Below are positions 52,513-62,092 of a DNA stretch of 64,000 nucleotides, in pieces. Position 1 is the first letter of the stretch. Each line of letters opens with the position of its first letter. The translations under genes were made by a program, and so were the position numbers. Source of the DNA: Streptomyces sp. SID12501 (lineage in GTDB: Bacteria; Actinomycetota; Actinomycetes; Streptomycetales; Streptomycetaceae); NCBI RefSeq assembly GCF_010550245.1, contig NZ_JAAGLU010000019.1, positions 124,001 through 188,000 on the forward strand. Reading direction: 5' to 3'. Below the pieces are notes generated by a model. It saw nothing but the letters and a program-made list of their open reading frames with translations, searched no databases and was not told the origin of the DNA.

Positions 52513-53747
52513 GGGGTGCGCTCTTCTTCTTCCGAGGGCTGGGGATAGAGGGGCAGCGCGGTGGAGACCTCGAAACCGCCCTCCGGGCGGTGTCCTGCCT
52601 CCAGGTTGCCGCCGACGGACTGGGCGCGCTCCCGCATCCCGATGAGACCGAAACCGCGCGTCGGCACGGCTGCGACGGAGTTGGAGAGACCGGCGGGGAC
52701 CGTGGCGGGGACTGCGGCGGTGGTGTTGTTGGTGACGGTGATGGCCAGCCGGTCCGCCGAGTACGCGAGCCGTACACACGCCGCCGCTCCGGCCGCGTGC
52801 TTGGTGATGTTGGTGAGCGCCTCCTGCACGATCCGGAACGCCGTCAGGTCCACCCCCGGGGACAGCGGGCGCTCTCTGCCCACGGTGGTGAGGGTGACCC
52901 CGAGCCCGGCGGACCGGACCGTGTCGAGCAGCTCGGGGAGCCGGGAGAGGCCGGGGGCCGGTTCCAGGGGGGCGGCGACGTCGTCGGCGTGGCGCAGCAG
53001 ACCGACGGTGGCCTTGAGCTCGCGCAGCGCCGAGGAGGTCGTGCCGGTGAGGTCGTTGAGCATCCGGCGGGTCTGCTCGGGGTTGCTGCGCGCCAGATGC
53101 GCGGCGGTGGTCGCCTGGGCGTTGGCTAGGGCCAGATGGTGGGCGACGACGTCGTGCAGCTCCCGGGCGATACGCATCCGCTCCTCGGTCACCCGGTGCC
53201 GGGCCTCCTCCTCGCGGTTCCGCTCGGCGTGCTCGGCGCGGGCGTGCACGGCGTCCAGATAGGCACGGCGCATACGGCGCGCGCTGCCGGAGGCGACCGG
53301 GACGAGCACATAGGCGATGGGGGCGATCGTCTTGAGGACGATCGGGTGGTCGACCGGGTCGAGGAGCGTGGCCGTGGCCACCAGCATGACGATCATGCCG
53401 AGGCAGTAGAAGCGGGTCGTCCGCCGGTCGGTGAGGATGGCGAGCCAGTAGACCGCGACCATGGCGGGGGCGAGTATCAGCACGGTGAGCAGATAACCCA
53501 GCGCGCTCGCCGTCATGGCACAGACCGTGGTCACGACGACGGCCGTACGCGGATGGCTGCGGCTCAGCAGCACGCCCGCGCACGCGTTGACGGCGATGAC
53601 CACGGCGGGCCACAGCTCCTCGCGCTGGGTGGTGCCGGGCAGGCTGATCCGGGCGCCGACCAGGAAGAGGACGAACAGCGTCACGACGGTCACCGTGTCG
53701 ACGACACGGGGATGGTCCGCGATGTAACGCTCGATGTCGATGTTCAT
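52509..53747 (-). CDS. Sensor histidine kinase (HisKA_3 type)
   Basis: A 412-aa kinase. Four to five N-terminal helices (for example TVVTLFVLFLVGARI and VLILAPAMVAVYWLAIL) form a membrane sensor with little extracytoplasmic domain. The dimerisation and phosphoacceptor segment is RIARELHDVVAHHLA, and the HATPase region ends with GFGLIGMRERAQSVGG. It phosphorylates the adjacent LuxR-type regulator. A 17-bp palindrome lies 23 bases before the start, a candidate autoregulatory site. Confidence 0.92.
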   Translation of the reverse strand: MNIDIERYIADHPRVVDTVTVVTLFVLFLVGARISLPGTTQREELWPAVVIAVNACAGVLLSRSHPRTAVVVTTVCAMTASALGYLLTVLILAPAMVAVYWLAILTDRRTTRFYCLGMIVMLVATATLLDPVDHPIVLKTIAPIAYVLVPVASGSARRMRRAYLDAVHARAEHAERNREEEARHRVTEERMRIARELHDVVAHHLALANAQATTAAHLARSNPEQTRRMLNDLTGTTSSALRELKATVGLLRHADDVAAPLEPAPGLSRLPELLDTVRSAGLGVTLTTVGRERPLSPGVDLTAFRIVQEALTNITKHAAGAAACVRLAYSADRLAITVTNNTTAAVPATVPAGLSNSVAAVPTRGFGLIGMRERAQSVGGNLEAGHRPEGGFEVSTALPLYPQPSEEEERTP

Positions 53748-53769
53748 CGGTTCTCTCCGGTCGAAGGGC

Positions 53770-53786
53770 GTGGACCCATGGTCCAC
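53770..53786. promoter_or_regulatory. Palindrome upstream of the two-component operon
   Basis: GTGGACC-CAT-GGTCCAC, two perfect 7-bp arms, lies 23 bases before the kinase start. It is a candidate operator for the adjacent response regulator. Confidence 0.4.
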
Positions 53787-53811
53787 GACAGCGCGTCGCG
53801 ACGTCCGACGA

Positions 53812-53842
53812 GGGCCGCCCGTGTGTCCAGCACGGGCGGCCC
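53812..53842 (-). terminator. Terminator of the MMPL gene
   Basis: A perfect 12-bp inverted repeat (53812-53823 with 53831-53842) with a 7-base loop lies 20 bases beyond the minus-strand MMPL stop codon. Confidence 0.8.
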
Positions 53843-53862
53843 CCAGGGCGTACGGCCGAATG

Positions 53863-56076
53863 TCAGACCTGGACCGCCTCCCGGTCTGCCGTTCCGTCCG
53901 CCCCGTCCTCGGGTGTGACCGACCGGTGCGCGAGTGCCTCGCCCTCCACATCGACCCTGGGAAGCACCTTGTCCAGCCAGCCCGGCATCCACCAGGCGGC
54001 CTTGCCGAGCAGGGCCAGTACGGCGGGGACGAGCGCCATACGGACCACGAAGGCGTCGAACAGGACGGCCACGGCCAGTCCGAAGCCGATCATCTTGATG
54101 ATGGACTCGCCGGCCCCGATGAACCCGGAGAAGACGGCCATCATGATCAGCGCGGCGGCGACCACGACCCGCGCGCTGTACCGGAACCCGGTGACGACAG
54201 CCTGCGCGGGCCCGTCCCCGTGGACGTACGCCTCCCGCATCCGGGCGACCAGGAACACCTCGTAGTCCATCGCCAGTCCGAAGACGATGCCCACCAGGAA
54301 GATCGGCATCATGCTCATGATCGGACCGGTCGTCTCGACGCCGAGGAGCGAGGCGCCCCAGCCCCACTGGAACACCGCGATCACGGAACCGAGCGCCGCC
54401 AGTACCGAAAGGAGGAACCCGAGGGCCGCCTTGACGGGGACCAGGATCGACCGGAAGACCAGCAGGAGCAGCACGATGGCCAGCCCCACGACCACGATCA
54501 GATACGGGACCAGCGCGTCCTGCATCTTCTGGGCGACGTCGATGTTCGCCGCGGTGCTGCCGGTGACACTGAACTCCGCGTCCGTGCCGGCCACCGTGGC
54601 CGGCCGGTCGGACCGGATGCTCTTGACGAGGTCCTGCGTCTTCGTGCTGGTCGGCGCGTCGGCCGGGACGGCGGAGAAGATCGCGGTGTCGCCGGCGGGG
54701 TTGAAGCGGGCCGGGGAGACGGACACGACCCCCTTCGTGGCGGCGATCTTCTCGGAGATCGTCGCCACCGCACCCTTGGCGTCGGCAGCGCCCTTGGCGT
54801 CCACGACGATCGTCAGGGGGCCGTTGAAGCCGGGGCCGAAGGCCTGCGCGAGGTCGTCGTAGGCGCGGCGCTCGGTGGTGGAGGTCGGCTTGGCCTCGTC
54901 GCCGGACGTGCCCAGCTGGAGGTCCATCACGGGTATCGCGAGCGCGCCGAGACCGGCCACCGAGGCGATCAGCACCGGGATCGGGCGGCGCAGCACGAAC
55001 CGGGCCCAGCGGGTGCCGCCGTTGTGCTCTTCGGTCTGCTTGATCTGTCCGGTCTTCCGGGCGGTGCGCGAGAGCAGGGCGTTCGGCCAGAACCCGACCA
55101 GGGCCGGGACCAGCGTCAGCGCGATGAGCACACCCACGCCGACCGCGCCGGCCGCCGCGAGCCCCATCTTCGTCAGCATCGGCACGCCGACCACCATGAG
55201 CCCGGCCAGGGCGATGACGACGGTGAGACCGGCGAAGACGACCGCCGAACCGGCGGTACCGGTCGCGAGCGCCGCCGCCTCCTGTGGGCCGTGCCCCTTG
55301 CCGCGCTCCTCCCGGTACCGGGAGACGATGAACACTGCGTAGTCGATTCCGCAGGCCAGCCCCAGCATGCTGGCGAGCGTCCCGGTCGTCGAGGACAGAC
55401 CGAGCGTGCTGCTCAGCGCCAGGATCGACGCCATGCTGACGCCCACACCGATGACCGCGGTCAGCAGCGGAAGCCCGGCGGCGGCCAGCGAACCGAAGGT
55501 GACGATCAGGACGAGGGCCGCGATGGCGATACCGATCGCCTCGGCGGCGCCGCCCGCAGCAGGCGTCGTCGCCAGCGCCGTGCCGCCGACCTCGACGGTC
55601 AGCCCCGAGCCCTGCGCCTCCTTGATGGCGTTCCTGAGGTGGTTCTTGGTGGCGTCGGTGAGATCGTCGGGCTTCGCCTTGTAGCTGACGGTGGCGTACG
55701 CCGTAGAGGCGTCCTCGCTGACCGCCTGAGCCTGGAAGGGATCCGCGGCGGACGCGACCTGTGAACCGTCGGCCACCTCGCCCACGAACTTCTCGATCGC
55801 CGCCCTGTTCTCGGTGGCGGTGACCTTCTCGCCGCCCGGCGCCACGAACACCACCCGGGCGTTCGCGCCGTGCGCGTTGGAGCCGGGGAACCGCTGGTCC
55901 ATCAGGTCGAATGCCTTCTGGGACTCGATTCCCGGCATCGTGTTGTCGGCGTCGGGAGCGGCGGGCGCGGTCGCGGCACCGGCACCGACGGCGGCGAGCA
56001 CCGCCACCCACATCAGGGCGACGTACCAGCGCCGCCGGAAGGCCAGTCGGCCCAGCTTGTACAGGAAGGTGGCCAC
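53863..56076 (-). CDS. MMPL/RND family transporter
   Basis: A 737-aa protein with two sets of about six helices and two large extracytoplasmic domains, the usual actinobacterial MMPL layout. Conserved motifs are GIDYAVFIVSRYREE in the first half and FGLAMDYEVFLVARMREAY in the second, with the proton-relay Asp-Tyr pairs. It exports lipids or drugs using the proton gradient. The charged cytoplasmic tail ends with DGADGTADREAV. The two-component genes lie downstream on the same strand but a terminator separates them. Confidence 0.93.
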   Translation of the reverse strand: MATFLYKLGRLAFRRRWYVALMWVAVLAAVGAGAATAPAAPDADNTMPGIESQKAFDLMDQRFPGSNAHGANARVVFVAPGGEKVTATENRAAIEKFVGEVADGSQVASAADPFQAQAVSEDASTAYATVSYKAKPDDLTDATKNHLRNAIKEAQGSGLTVEVGGTALATTPAAGGAAEAIGIAIAALVLIVTFGSLAAAGLPLLTAVIGVGVSMASILALSSTLGLSSTTGTLASMLGLACGIDYAVFIVSRYREERGKGHGPQEAAALATGTAGSAVVFAGLTVVIALAGLMVVGVPMLTKMGLAAAGAVGVGVLIALTLVPALVGFWPNALLSRTARKTGQIKQTEEHNGGTRWARFVLRRPIPVLIASVAGLGALAIPVMDLQLGTSGDEAKPTSTTERRAYDDLAQAFGPGFNGPLTIVVDAKGAADAKGAVATISEKIAATKGVVSVSPARFNPAGDTAIFSAVPADAPTSTKTQDLVKSIRSDRPATVAGTDAEFSVTGSTAANIDVAQKMQDALVPYLIVVVGLAIVLLLLVFRSILVPVKAALGFLLSVLAALGSVIAVFQWGWGASLLGVETTGPIMSMMPIFLVGIVFGLAMDYEVFLVARMREAYVHGDGPAQAVVTGFRYSARVVVAAALIMMAVFSGFIGAGESIIKMIGFGLAVAVLFDAFVVRMALVPAVLALLGKAAWWMPGWLDKVLPRVDVEGEALAHRSVTPEDGADGTADREAVQV

Positions 56077-56220
56077 GAGGGGGAGGTCTCCACATCATCG
56101 GATCTCGGGTACCCGACAAGGTTCCCGGGACCGACCCCCTCCCGTCGTCGTGCACCTGTCGACAATCGCGACTACTGAGAACGTAGTACAGGCGCCCTCG
56201 CCGGTCGTCCGTACGCAGGA

Positions 56221-56254
56221 CGGGCGGTACCCCTCGGGTAGGGGGTACCGCCCG
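56221..56254 (-). terminator. Terminator of the arabinan-hydrolase genes
   Basis: A perfect 13-bp inverted repeat (56221-56233 with 56242-56254) with an 8-base loop lies 25 bases beyond the GH127 stop codon. Confidence 0.8.
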
Positions 56255-56278
56255 CGACGACCGGAAGGCGTACGAGGA

Positions 56279-59083
56279 TCAGGCCACGTACGACGCCCCC
56301 TGCGCGGTGCTCACCACCGTGTTGGCGGACGCCTGCGTGAGCAGTCCCGCCGTCACCCAGGCCGTCGTCGTCGACTGCACCCGAGCCACCAGCGCGGCCT
56401 TGTTCGCGAAGGGCGCCCCCGCCCAGATCTCGTCGAGCAGCGTGGTGCCGTCGGTCTTCGCCGGGTTGGCGATCCCGGAGGAGACGGTCCCGAACACGAC
56501 CGTCGGTTCGGCGCGCCGGACATAGGCGTGCGTCGGGTCCTCGGTCCCCTCGGAGAAGGGGGCGAACTCGGTGCCGTTCAGCGTGTAGTGCAGCGGCTTG
56601 CCGCTCACCGGGGTGAGGGAGGGCAGCAGATCGCCGGAGAGCGCGGCGTTGCGGTACAGCCCGACGGACAGATAGCTGGTGCTCGAACTCCGCGCGACCA
56701 GGTTCACCGGACCGTGGAACAGGGCCTGCAGCGACGGGTCGTCGAGCGCCTTCTCGACCCGCAGCCGGAACGGCACACTGATCCGTACGATGTCACCGCT
56801 CTGCCAGGTCCGCGACACCGCGAAGTAGCTCCCGGCGACCGGAGTCCCGCTCACCGCCTGCCCGTTGACGGTCACCTGGAACCCGGCCGTCGCCCAGACC
56901 GGCACCCGCAGCCGCAGCGCGAAGGCGGCGCTGCCGCCCCCGAAGGTGAGCGTGGTGCCCTGCTCCTGCGGGTACTGGGTGGTCTGGGTGACGGTGACGC
57001 CCTTCTCGGCCCAGGTCAGGGTGGAGGGGCTGTACAGGTTGACGTACAGGGAGGCGCCGTCGGCCGCCTTGAAGTACACCGAGTCCTGGTACTTCGTGGC
57101 GCTCTCCATACCCGTGCCCTCGCAGCACGTGGTGCCCTGCTTGGGCGTGTAGTCGCGCACATGTCCGGGCGTGAGCCCGATGAAGTAGGTCACGAGCGGC
57201 TTCTCGGCGTCGGCCTTGTCCTGCTTGGAGCCGAGCACCTGGTTGTAGAGGGCCCGCTCGTAGTAGTCCATGTACTTCGGGTCCTGCTCGTGGAAGAACA
57301 GCGTCCGGCTCAGCTTGAGCAGGTTGTACGCACAGCAGGTCTCGGCGTTCGTGTCGCTGATCGTCCCCGCGATCACCCCGCGCGCCTTCCAGAACTCACC
57401 CGTGCTCGTGCCGCCGATCCCGTACATGCGCTGCGGGACGACCATGCCCCAGAAGTTCTTCGCGGCGGTCAGATAGCGCGTCTCGCCCGTCGCGTCGTAC
57501 AGCCGTACGCATCCGGTGAAGATCGGGATGTGCTGGTTGGCGTGCAGGCCGTTGAGAGTGTCGGTGTTCGCCGCGCACGCGTCGATGAGCGTGTCGAGGT
57601 CGAACAGCTTGGCCAGGGCGAGGTGATCGGCCTTGCCGGTGATCGTGTACAGGTCGACGATGGTCTCGACGATGCCGCCGAACTCGCCGCTGGAGAAGAT
57701 TCCCCACATCCGCTGCAGGGTGGCGTCGGGCAGCTTGGACAGGCGGGAGTACATCCAGTCGCACATGCCCGACGCGAGGTCCAGCGCCCGGGCGTCGTCC
57801 GTCGCGAGATAGGCGTCCAGCAGACCCTTGAGGATCTTGTGCGCCGTGTAGTAGGGCGCCCACACCTTCGTGTAGTCGCCGCTCGTCATCGACTCCAGTG
57901 CGATGAACTGCGTCTCCGGATAGGCGGCGAGGAAGCCCTGGTGGCTCGGGCCGCCCCAGGTGCGGCGCAGGGTGGCGGTCAGCCCGCGCCCGGAGGCATC
58001 GCCGAAGGTGCCGCCGGAGGTGGCGGAGAAGTAGTACGAGGCGAGGTTGCCGAGCCCGGCGGAGGAGTTCTTGGCCTCGTTGCTCTGGAGCGAGGTGATG
58101 TCGGCCGCGGTCAGGGCGCGCGAGTAGACGTTGAACTCGTCGAAGGCGCCCGCGTAGACGGGGTCGCCGGAGTAGTTCGAGCGGCCGAGCCAGTTGTTCG
58201 TCAGGGTGCCCAGGACGGACGGGTTGAGCGTCATCGAGGTGTTCGTGGCGACGGCGGTGCCGTTGACGTAGAGCGTGCCCGTGGTGCCGGAGATGGTCAC
58301 CGCGAGGTGGCTCCACTGGTTCAGCGGCAGCGCGGCGGTGCCGTTGAGCGCCTGCTCCCCGCCGGCCCCGCTGGTGGTGATGGCGAACCGCGGCACCCCA
58401 CTGGCGTTGCGGGAGGCCAGGTACATGTACCGGGTGGTGTCGTTGCCGAAGTCGAAGACCCGCTGCCAGTTGGCGTCGTGGGTGGGCTTGACCCAGATCG
58501 ACAGGGTGATCGCCGCGGCACTGTTCGGCACGGTCGCGGGGAGATCCACGTACTGGTAGGAGCCCCGCACGTTCTCGTGCGCGCCGCCCCACTTCCCGGT
58601 GACGGTGAGCATGCGCGGGTCGGTGCGCAGCGCCGCGCGCACGTCGGTCAGCGCGCCGACCATCGTCCCGATCTTGTCGGCGTAGGCCTGCTCCCCGGTG
58701 CTTGCGTACGCCTGCGACAGCATGCTCAGGAAGTGGCCGGTGTAGTGGCCGCGCAGGTTGCCGTTGGCCTCGCCGTCCAGGCCCTCCCAGCCGCCCGGGG
58801 CGACCGCGCCGCCGGTGGAGAGGCCCGCGTTGGCGCGGAACACCTGGAGCAGCCGGTTCACGTCGTAGCCGCGCCCGTGGTCCAGCATCAGCTGGCGCTT
58901 GCTCGCGAAGACGCCCGTGCCGAGCGAGACCTCCTTCAGCTCGAACGGGCGGAGCGTCCAGGCGGACGGCGCGGGCAGGGCAGCGGCGGCGGCCCGGCCG
59001 GCGGCGGCGTAGGCGAACGCGGGCGCGGCGGCGGCCAGCATCGCGCTCTGGAGCACGAACCGTCTCGACAGGTGGGGGGTCAC
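56279..59083 (-). CDS. Secreted GH127 beta-L-arabinofuranosidase with inserted LamG domain
   Basis: A 934-aa exported protein with a Tat-like leader (LSRRFVLQSAMLAAAAPAFAYA). GH127 sequence starts at LRPFELKEVSLGTG. The barrel is interrupted at about residues 168-390 by a LamG/concanavalin-like domain (VRGSYQYVDLPATVPNSAAA), then resumes at FLAAYPETQFIALE. The zinc-thiolate site and nucleophile are seen in AETCCAYN and TTCCEGTGMES. The C-terminus holds beta domains and a small helical FIVAR-like end (TLLDEIWAGAPFANKAALVA). It should release L-arabinofuranose from plant polymers. GTG start 59083 has GAGG upstream. Probably co-transcribed with GH43 79 bases upstream. Confidence 0.92.
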   Translation of the reverse strand: MTPHLSRRFVLQSAMLAAAAPAFAYAAAGRAAAAALPAPSAWTLRPFELKEVSLGTGVFASKRQLMLDHGRGYDVNRLLQVFRANAGLSTGGAVAPGGWEGLDGEANGNLRGHYTGHFLSMLSQAYASTGEQAYADKIGTMVGALTDVRAALRTDPRMLTVTGKWGGAHENVRGSYQYVDLPATVPNSAAAITLSIWVKPTHDANWQRVFDFGNDTTRYMYLASRNASGVPRFAITTSGAGGEQALNGTAALPLNQWSHLAVTISGTTGTLYVNGTAVATNTSMTLNPSVLGTLTNNWLGRSNYSGDPVYAGAFDEFNVYSRALTAADITSLQSNEAKNSSAGLGNLASYYFSATSGGTFGDASGRGLTATLRRTWGGPSHQGFLAAYPETQFIALESMTSGDYTKVWAPYYTAHKILKGLLDAYLATDDARALDLASGMCDWMYSRLSKLPDATLQRMWGIFSSGEFGGIVETIVDLYTITGKADHLALAKLFDLDTLIDACAANTDTLNGLHANQHIPIFTGCVRLYDATGETRYLTAAKNFWGMVVPQRMYGIGGTSTGEFWKARGVIAGTISDTNAETCCAYNLLKLSRTLFFHEQDPKYMDYYERALYNQVLGSKQDKADAEKPLVTYFIGLTPGHVRDYTPKQGTTCCEGTGMESATKYQDSVYFKAADGASLYVNLYSPSTLTWAEKGVTVTQTTQYPQEQGTTLTFGGGSAAFALRLRVPVWATAGFQVTVNGQAVSGTPVAGSYFAVSRTWQSGDIVRISVPFRLRVEKALDDPSLQALFHGPVNLVARSSSTSYLSVGLYRNAALSGDLLPSLTPVSGKPLHYTLNGTEFAPFSEGTEDPTHAYVRRAEPTVVFGTVSSGIANPAKTDGTTLLDEIWAGAPFANKAALVARVQSTTTAWVTAGLLTQASANTVVSTAQGASYVA

Positions 59084-59162
59084 ATGTGCCTCGTCTCTGA
59101 GGTGACTGACGTGGTTGAGCTCTGAAGTCCCTTGATCTGTCCGGGTGTTCGCCCGGTGGTGA

Positions 59163-60635
59163 CTACTCGGCGTAGTAGGTCGCGTCCTGCTGGTCCAGGG
59201 AGGTGCTCAGCGGCTGGAGCTGGATCAGGCCGTTGTAGTGCCGGATGTAACGGCCCGGGAAGTTGTACGACTCGAAGGACACCCCGGCCGAGTCGGCGAG
59301 GCCCGCCCGCCGGGTGAAGGACGCGTCGGCCAGGAAGGTGGCCGTGCCGCTGTTCTTCTCCACCCACAGCTCGTAGTTCTTGTGCCGGAGGTAGTAGCCG
59401 GGGAAGTTCGCCGACTCCAGCGAGACGGTCCCGGAGCCGGTCAGCCCGGTGACGATCCGGAACTGCGAGTCGGCGAGGTTGGTGACGTTCGCCTCCAGCT
59501 TCGCGCGGTACTCCCAGTGCCGGATGTACCGGTCCGGGTAGTTGAACGACGAGAAGCGGACCGGAGTGAGACCGTCGGAGACCGGGATGCCGAAGTTCGG
59601 GGTGCCGTCGGTGTTCCAGTACAGCTTCTGGTAACGGGTGCGCCGGTTGGGGTCGTAGAGCGGATCGCCGCTGATGTCCTTGTAGTTGCGGTCGTGGTAG
59701 ACGAGGACGTCGGACTTGCCGTCCTCGGAGACCGTGAAGGTGTTGTGGCCCGGCCCGTACTGCCCGGTCGAGGCGTTGCTCGCGAGCACCGGCTGCGAGT
59801 TCTTCGTCCAGGAGGCCGGGTTGAGCAGGTCGGCCGAGGCGGACGCGGTCAGCAGGCCCAGGCAGTAGTTGGCGTCGGTGGCGCTCGCCGAGAAGGACAT
59901 GAAGACCTTGCCGCCCCGCTGGATGACGGACGGCCCCTCGTTCACCGTGTACCCGATGATCTCCCAGGACAGTGTGGGCCGGGAGATCATCGCCGGAGTG
60001 CCGCTGATGGTCCAGGGGTTGGACATCTTCGCCAGGTAGATGTTGGTGCCGTCGCCGACGGCCGGGTCGTTCTGCGCCCAGCTCAGGTAGCGGGTGCCGT
60101 TCACCACGAAGGTCGTCGCGTCGAGCGAGAAGGTGTCCAGCGGCAGCGCGATCCGGCCCTTCTCGGTCCAGGTCCCGGTGATCGGGTTGGCGGCCGAGGT
60201 CTCCAGGACGTACGGGCGGATCTTCCAGATGTCCTCAGCGGCGCCGGCCGCGAAGTACACGTACCACTTGCCGTCGATGAAGTGGATCTCCGGAGCCCAG
60301 ATGTGGGCGCCCATGTCGCCGGTGGTGTGCTTGGTCCAGATGGTCGTCTCGGCGGCGCTCGCCAGGCCCTGGAGCGTGGTGGCGCGGCGCAGCACGATCC
60401 GGTCGTACGCGGGGACCGTGGCGGTGAAGTAGTAGTAGCCGTCGGTGTGCCTGTAGATGTGCGGATCGGCGCGCTGCTCGGCGATCGGGTTGGTGAAGGT
60501 GACGGCAGGGGACGCCGGGACGGCGGCGAACGCCGGGGTGCCTACGACGACGGGCACGGTCACGGCGACCACCAGGGCCGTGCAGGCTTTGAGGAGCGTG
60601 CGTCGGCTGGTCGAACTGCTGCGGGGGCGGTCCAC
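59163..60635 (-). CDS. Secreted GH43 exo-arabinofuranosidase with CBM42
   Basis: A 490-aa protein with a Tat-like leader (TSRRTLLKACTALVVAVTVPVVVG). The GH43 five-bladed propeller (about 45-345) has the catalytic base Asp in EQRADPHIYRHTDGYYYF, the pKa-modulating Asp in SLDATTFVVNG and the acid Glu in VNEGPSVIQ. A CBM42 (AbfB) beta-trefoil follows (about 350-490) with three FN/FP-Y-RYIRH-type repeats. The architecture matches streptomycete exo-alpha-1,5-L-arabinofuranosidases such as that of S. avermitilis. GTG 60635 has AAGGAG upstream. A palindromic site lies 40 bases before it. It is the first gene of an arabinan pair with GH127. Confidence 0.92.
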   Translation of the reverse strand: MDRPRSSSTSRRTLLKACTALVVAVTVPVVVGTPAFAAVPASPAVTFTNPIAEQRADPHIYRHTDGYYYFTATVPAYDRIVLRRATTLQGLASAAETTIWTKHTTGDMGAHIWAPEIHFIDGKWYVYFAAGAAEDIWKIRPYVLETSAANPITGTWTEKGRIALPLDTFSLDATTFVVNGTRYLSWAQNDPAVGDGTNIYLAKMSNPWTISGTPAMISRPTLSWEIIGYTVNEGPSVIQRGGKVFMSFSASATDANYCLGLLTASASADLLNPASWTKNSQPVLASNASTGQYGPGHNTFTVSEDGKSDVLVYHDRNYKDISGDPLYDPNRRTRYQKLYWNTDGTPNFGIPVSDGLTPVRFSSFNYPDRYIRHWEYRAKLEANVTNLADSQFRIVTGLTGSGTVSLESANFPGYYLRHKNYELWVEKNSGTATFLADASFTRRAGLADSAGVSFESYNFPGRYIRHYNGLIQLQPLSTSLDQQDATYYAE

Positions 60636-60674
60636 GGCGAGTCTCCTTCAGCGGCCTGTTCCCGGGCCGACATT

Positions 60675-60690
60675 GTTCGGTATATGGAAC
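60675..60690. promoter_or_regulatory. Candidate operator before the GH43 gene
   Basis: GTTC-GGTATATG-GAAC, a near-palindrome with GTTC/GAAC ends and a TATA centre, lies 40 bases upstream of the GH43 start. The layout suits an IclR- or LacI-type regulator; none is encoded nearby. Confidence 0.4.
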
Positions 60691-60803
60691 GACGTACGGA
60701 GGTTCGACCGAAAGATAGGTAGGGGGCGTGAGTGAGTCAATGTTTCCGACAGATTGAATTCCGGTTGACCCCTCACGCCCCCGGACATGCCGCCGAAGAC
60801 GGA

Positions 60804-62018
60804 CTAGAAGCGGGCTCCGATGGCCGTTCCGGCGCGCGGGACAAGGAAATCGGGGGCGGCGGGCAGCGAACCGTCCGCGCGGCGCCCGCCCGTGATCGCC
60901 GCCGGGTCGGTGCTCAGTACCGAAGCGGCGTTCCAAGTGCCGCCCAGATTCCAGGAGTTGCCGGTCAAGACGGTGGCCGATCCGACGGCGACGGCACGTC
61001 CGTCGGCGACCGACAGGTTGGCGGTGAGGGTGGCGCGTCCTGCGGAGACGTCGAAGTCGAAGCCGGTGCCCGCATTCCCGTACGCAGTAGCGCGGTTGAC
61101 GCCGATGGAGCCCGGATTGCCGTTGTCCGTGAAGCCGTGCGCCGCGTTCTTGAACGCGGCGGTGTTGCGCAGGACGTGCGCCACGGCGGGTGCCGGGGTG
61201 CCGCCGCCGAGCTTGAAGCCGTTGCCGTCGCCCGCGAAGTCGGGGAAGTCCCAGCGGTTGACGCCGTTGCCGTACGCGATGGTGTTCTCGATCGTGACCG
61301 GCGAGGTGAACTTCCAGGCGTCGAAGCCGTCGTCCACGTTGTTCCACAACCGCGCGCCCCGCACCACGTTGCCGGTTCCGGCGCCCTCCTTGATGGCCAG
61401 CCCGTCCGCGCTCTCGCCGTTCTTGCGCGGATCGCGGTTCCCGTAACTGTCCAGGTCCAGGATCTGGTTGTCGGCGGAGGCGCCCTGGAGCTGGAAGCCG
61501 GACTCGTAGTTGTCGTGTGTGACGAGACGGGCGAAGACGTTGTTGTTGCAGCCGTCGCAGTACACGCCGTACGGCCCGTTCACGATCTCCAGCCCCGAGA
61601 TCCGCCAGTACGAGGCCTCCTGGTGGATCGCCCCGCGCTCGGCGCGCGGGATGCTGCCGCCGACCGGTGTGTGACTGGCGGGCAGTCGCTCCCCGTCGAC
61701 GACGACCCGCTCGCCCGCGTAGGTGCCCAGGGTGATGGGCTGGGACGCGGTGCCGGAGGTGGCGATGGTGATGTTGTCGGTGAGCGCGTAGGTGCCCCCG
61801 CGCACGGTGATCGTGTCGCCCGGTTTCGCCAGGTCGACGGCCTTCTGGATGGTCTTCAGGGGGCGTGCGAGCGTGCCCGGCGCCGAGTCGTCACCGCCCG
61901 TCGCCACCACGAGCGTCGTCGCGGCACTCGCCCCCTCGGCGACACCCACGAGCATCCCCGCTGTCATTAACGCGGTGCCCAGGACCGCCGTTCCCGTCCG
62001 GATCGCTGCGTTGCGCAT
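60804..62018 (-). CDS. Secreted right-handed beta-helix protein, probable PL9 pectate lyase
   Basis: A 404-aa protein. Signal peptide (GTAVLGTALMTAGMLVGVAEGASA), then the PL9 hallmark start (GGDDSAPGTLARPLKTIQKAVDLAKPGDTITVRGGTY) and parallel beta-helix coils (ISGLEIVNGPYGVYCDG). The Asp-rich Ca2+ site NNVDDGFDAWKF matches the PL9 DDG(W/F)D motif. It would cleave pectate by beta-elimination. GCGGGAG lies ahead of ATG 62018. It sits next to the arabinan hydrolases, completing a pectin side-chain and backbone set. A long-loop 11-bp inverted repeat (60722-60732 with 60772-60782) follows and may act as terminator. Confidence 0.85.
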   Translation of the reverse strand: MRNAAIRTGTAVLGTALMTAGMLVGVAEGASAATTLVVATGGDDSAPGTLARPLKTIQKAVDLAKPGDTITVRGGTYALTDNITIATSGTASQPITLGTYAGERVVVDGERLPASHTPVGGSIPRAERGAIHQEASYWRISGLEIVNGPYGVYCDGCNNNVFARLVTHDNYESGFQLQGASADNQILDLDSYGNRDPRKNGESADGLAIKEGAGTGNVVRGARLWNNVDDGFDAWKFTSPVTIENTIAYGNGVNRWDFPDFAGDGNGFKLGGGTPAPAVAHVLRNTAAFKNAAHGFTDNGNPGSIGVNRATAYGNAGTGFDFDVSAGRATLTANLSVADGRAVAVGSATVLTGNSWNLGGTWNAASVLSTDPAAITGGRRADGSLPAAPDFLVPRAGTAIGARF

Positions 62019-62092
62019 GTACGGCTCCCGCCTCTGCCTCGGCTGTGTCGCCAAGGAGTGGCCGCCGACGCCGTGGAGGTTGCCGGGTCGGG

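Noticed and set aside
55814..59125. 1103-codon open frame on the plus strand
   Set aside because: It is antisense to the GH127 gene and the MMPL start; the Gly/Arg/Val-rich translation is typical of shadow frames.
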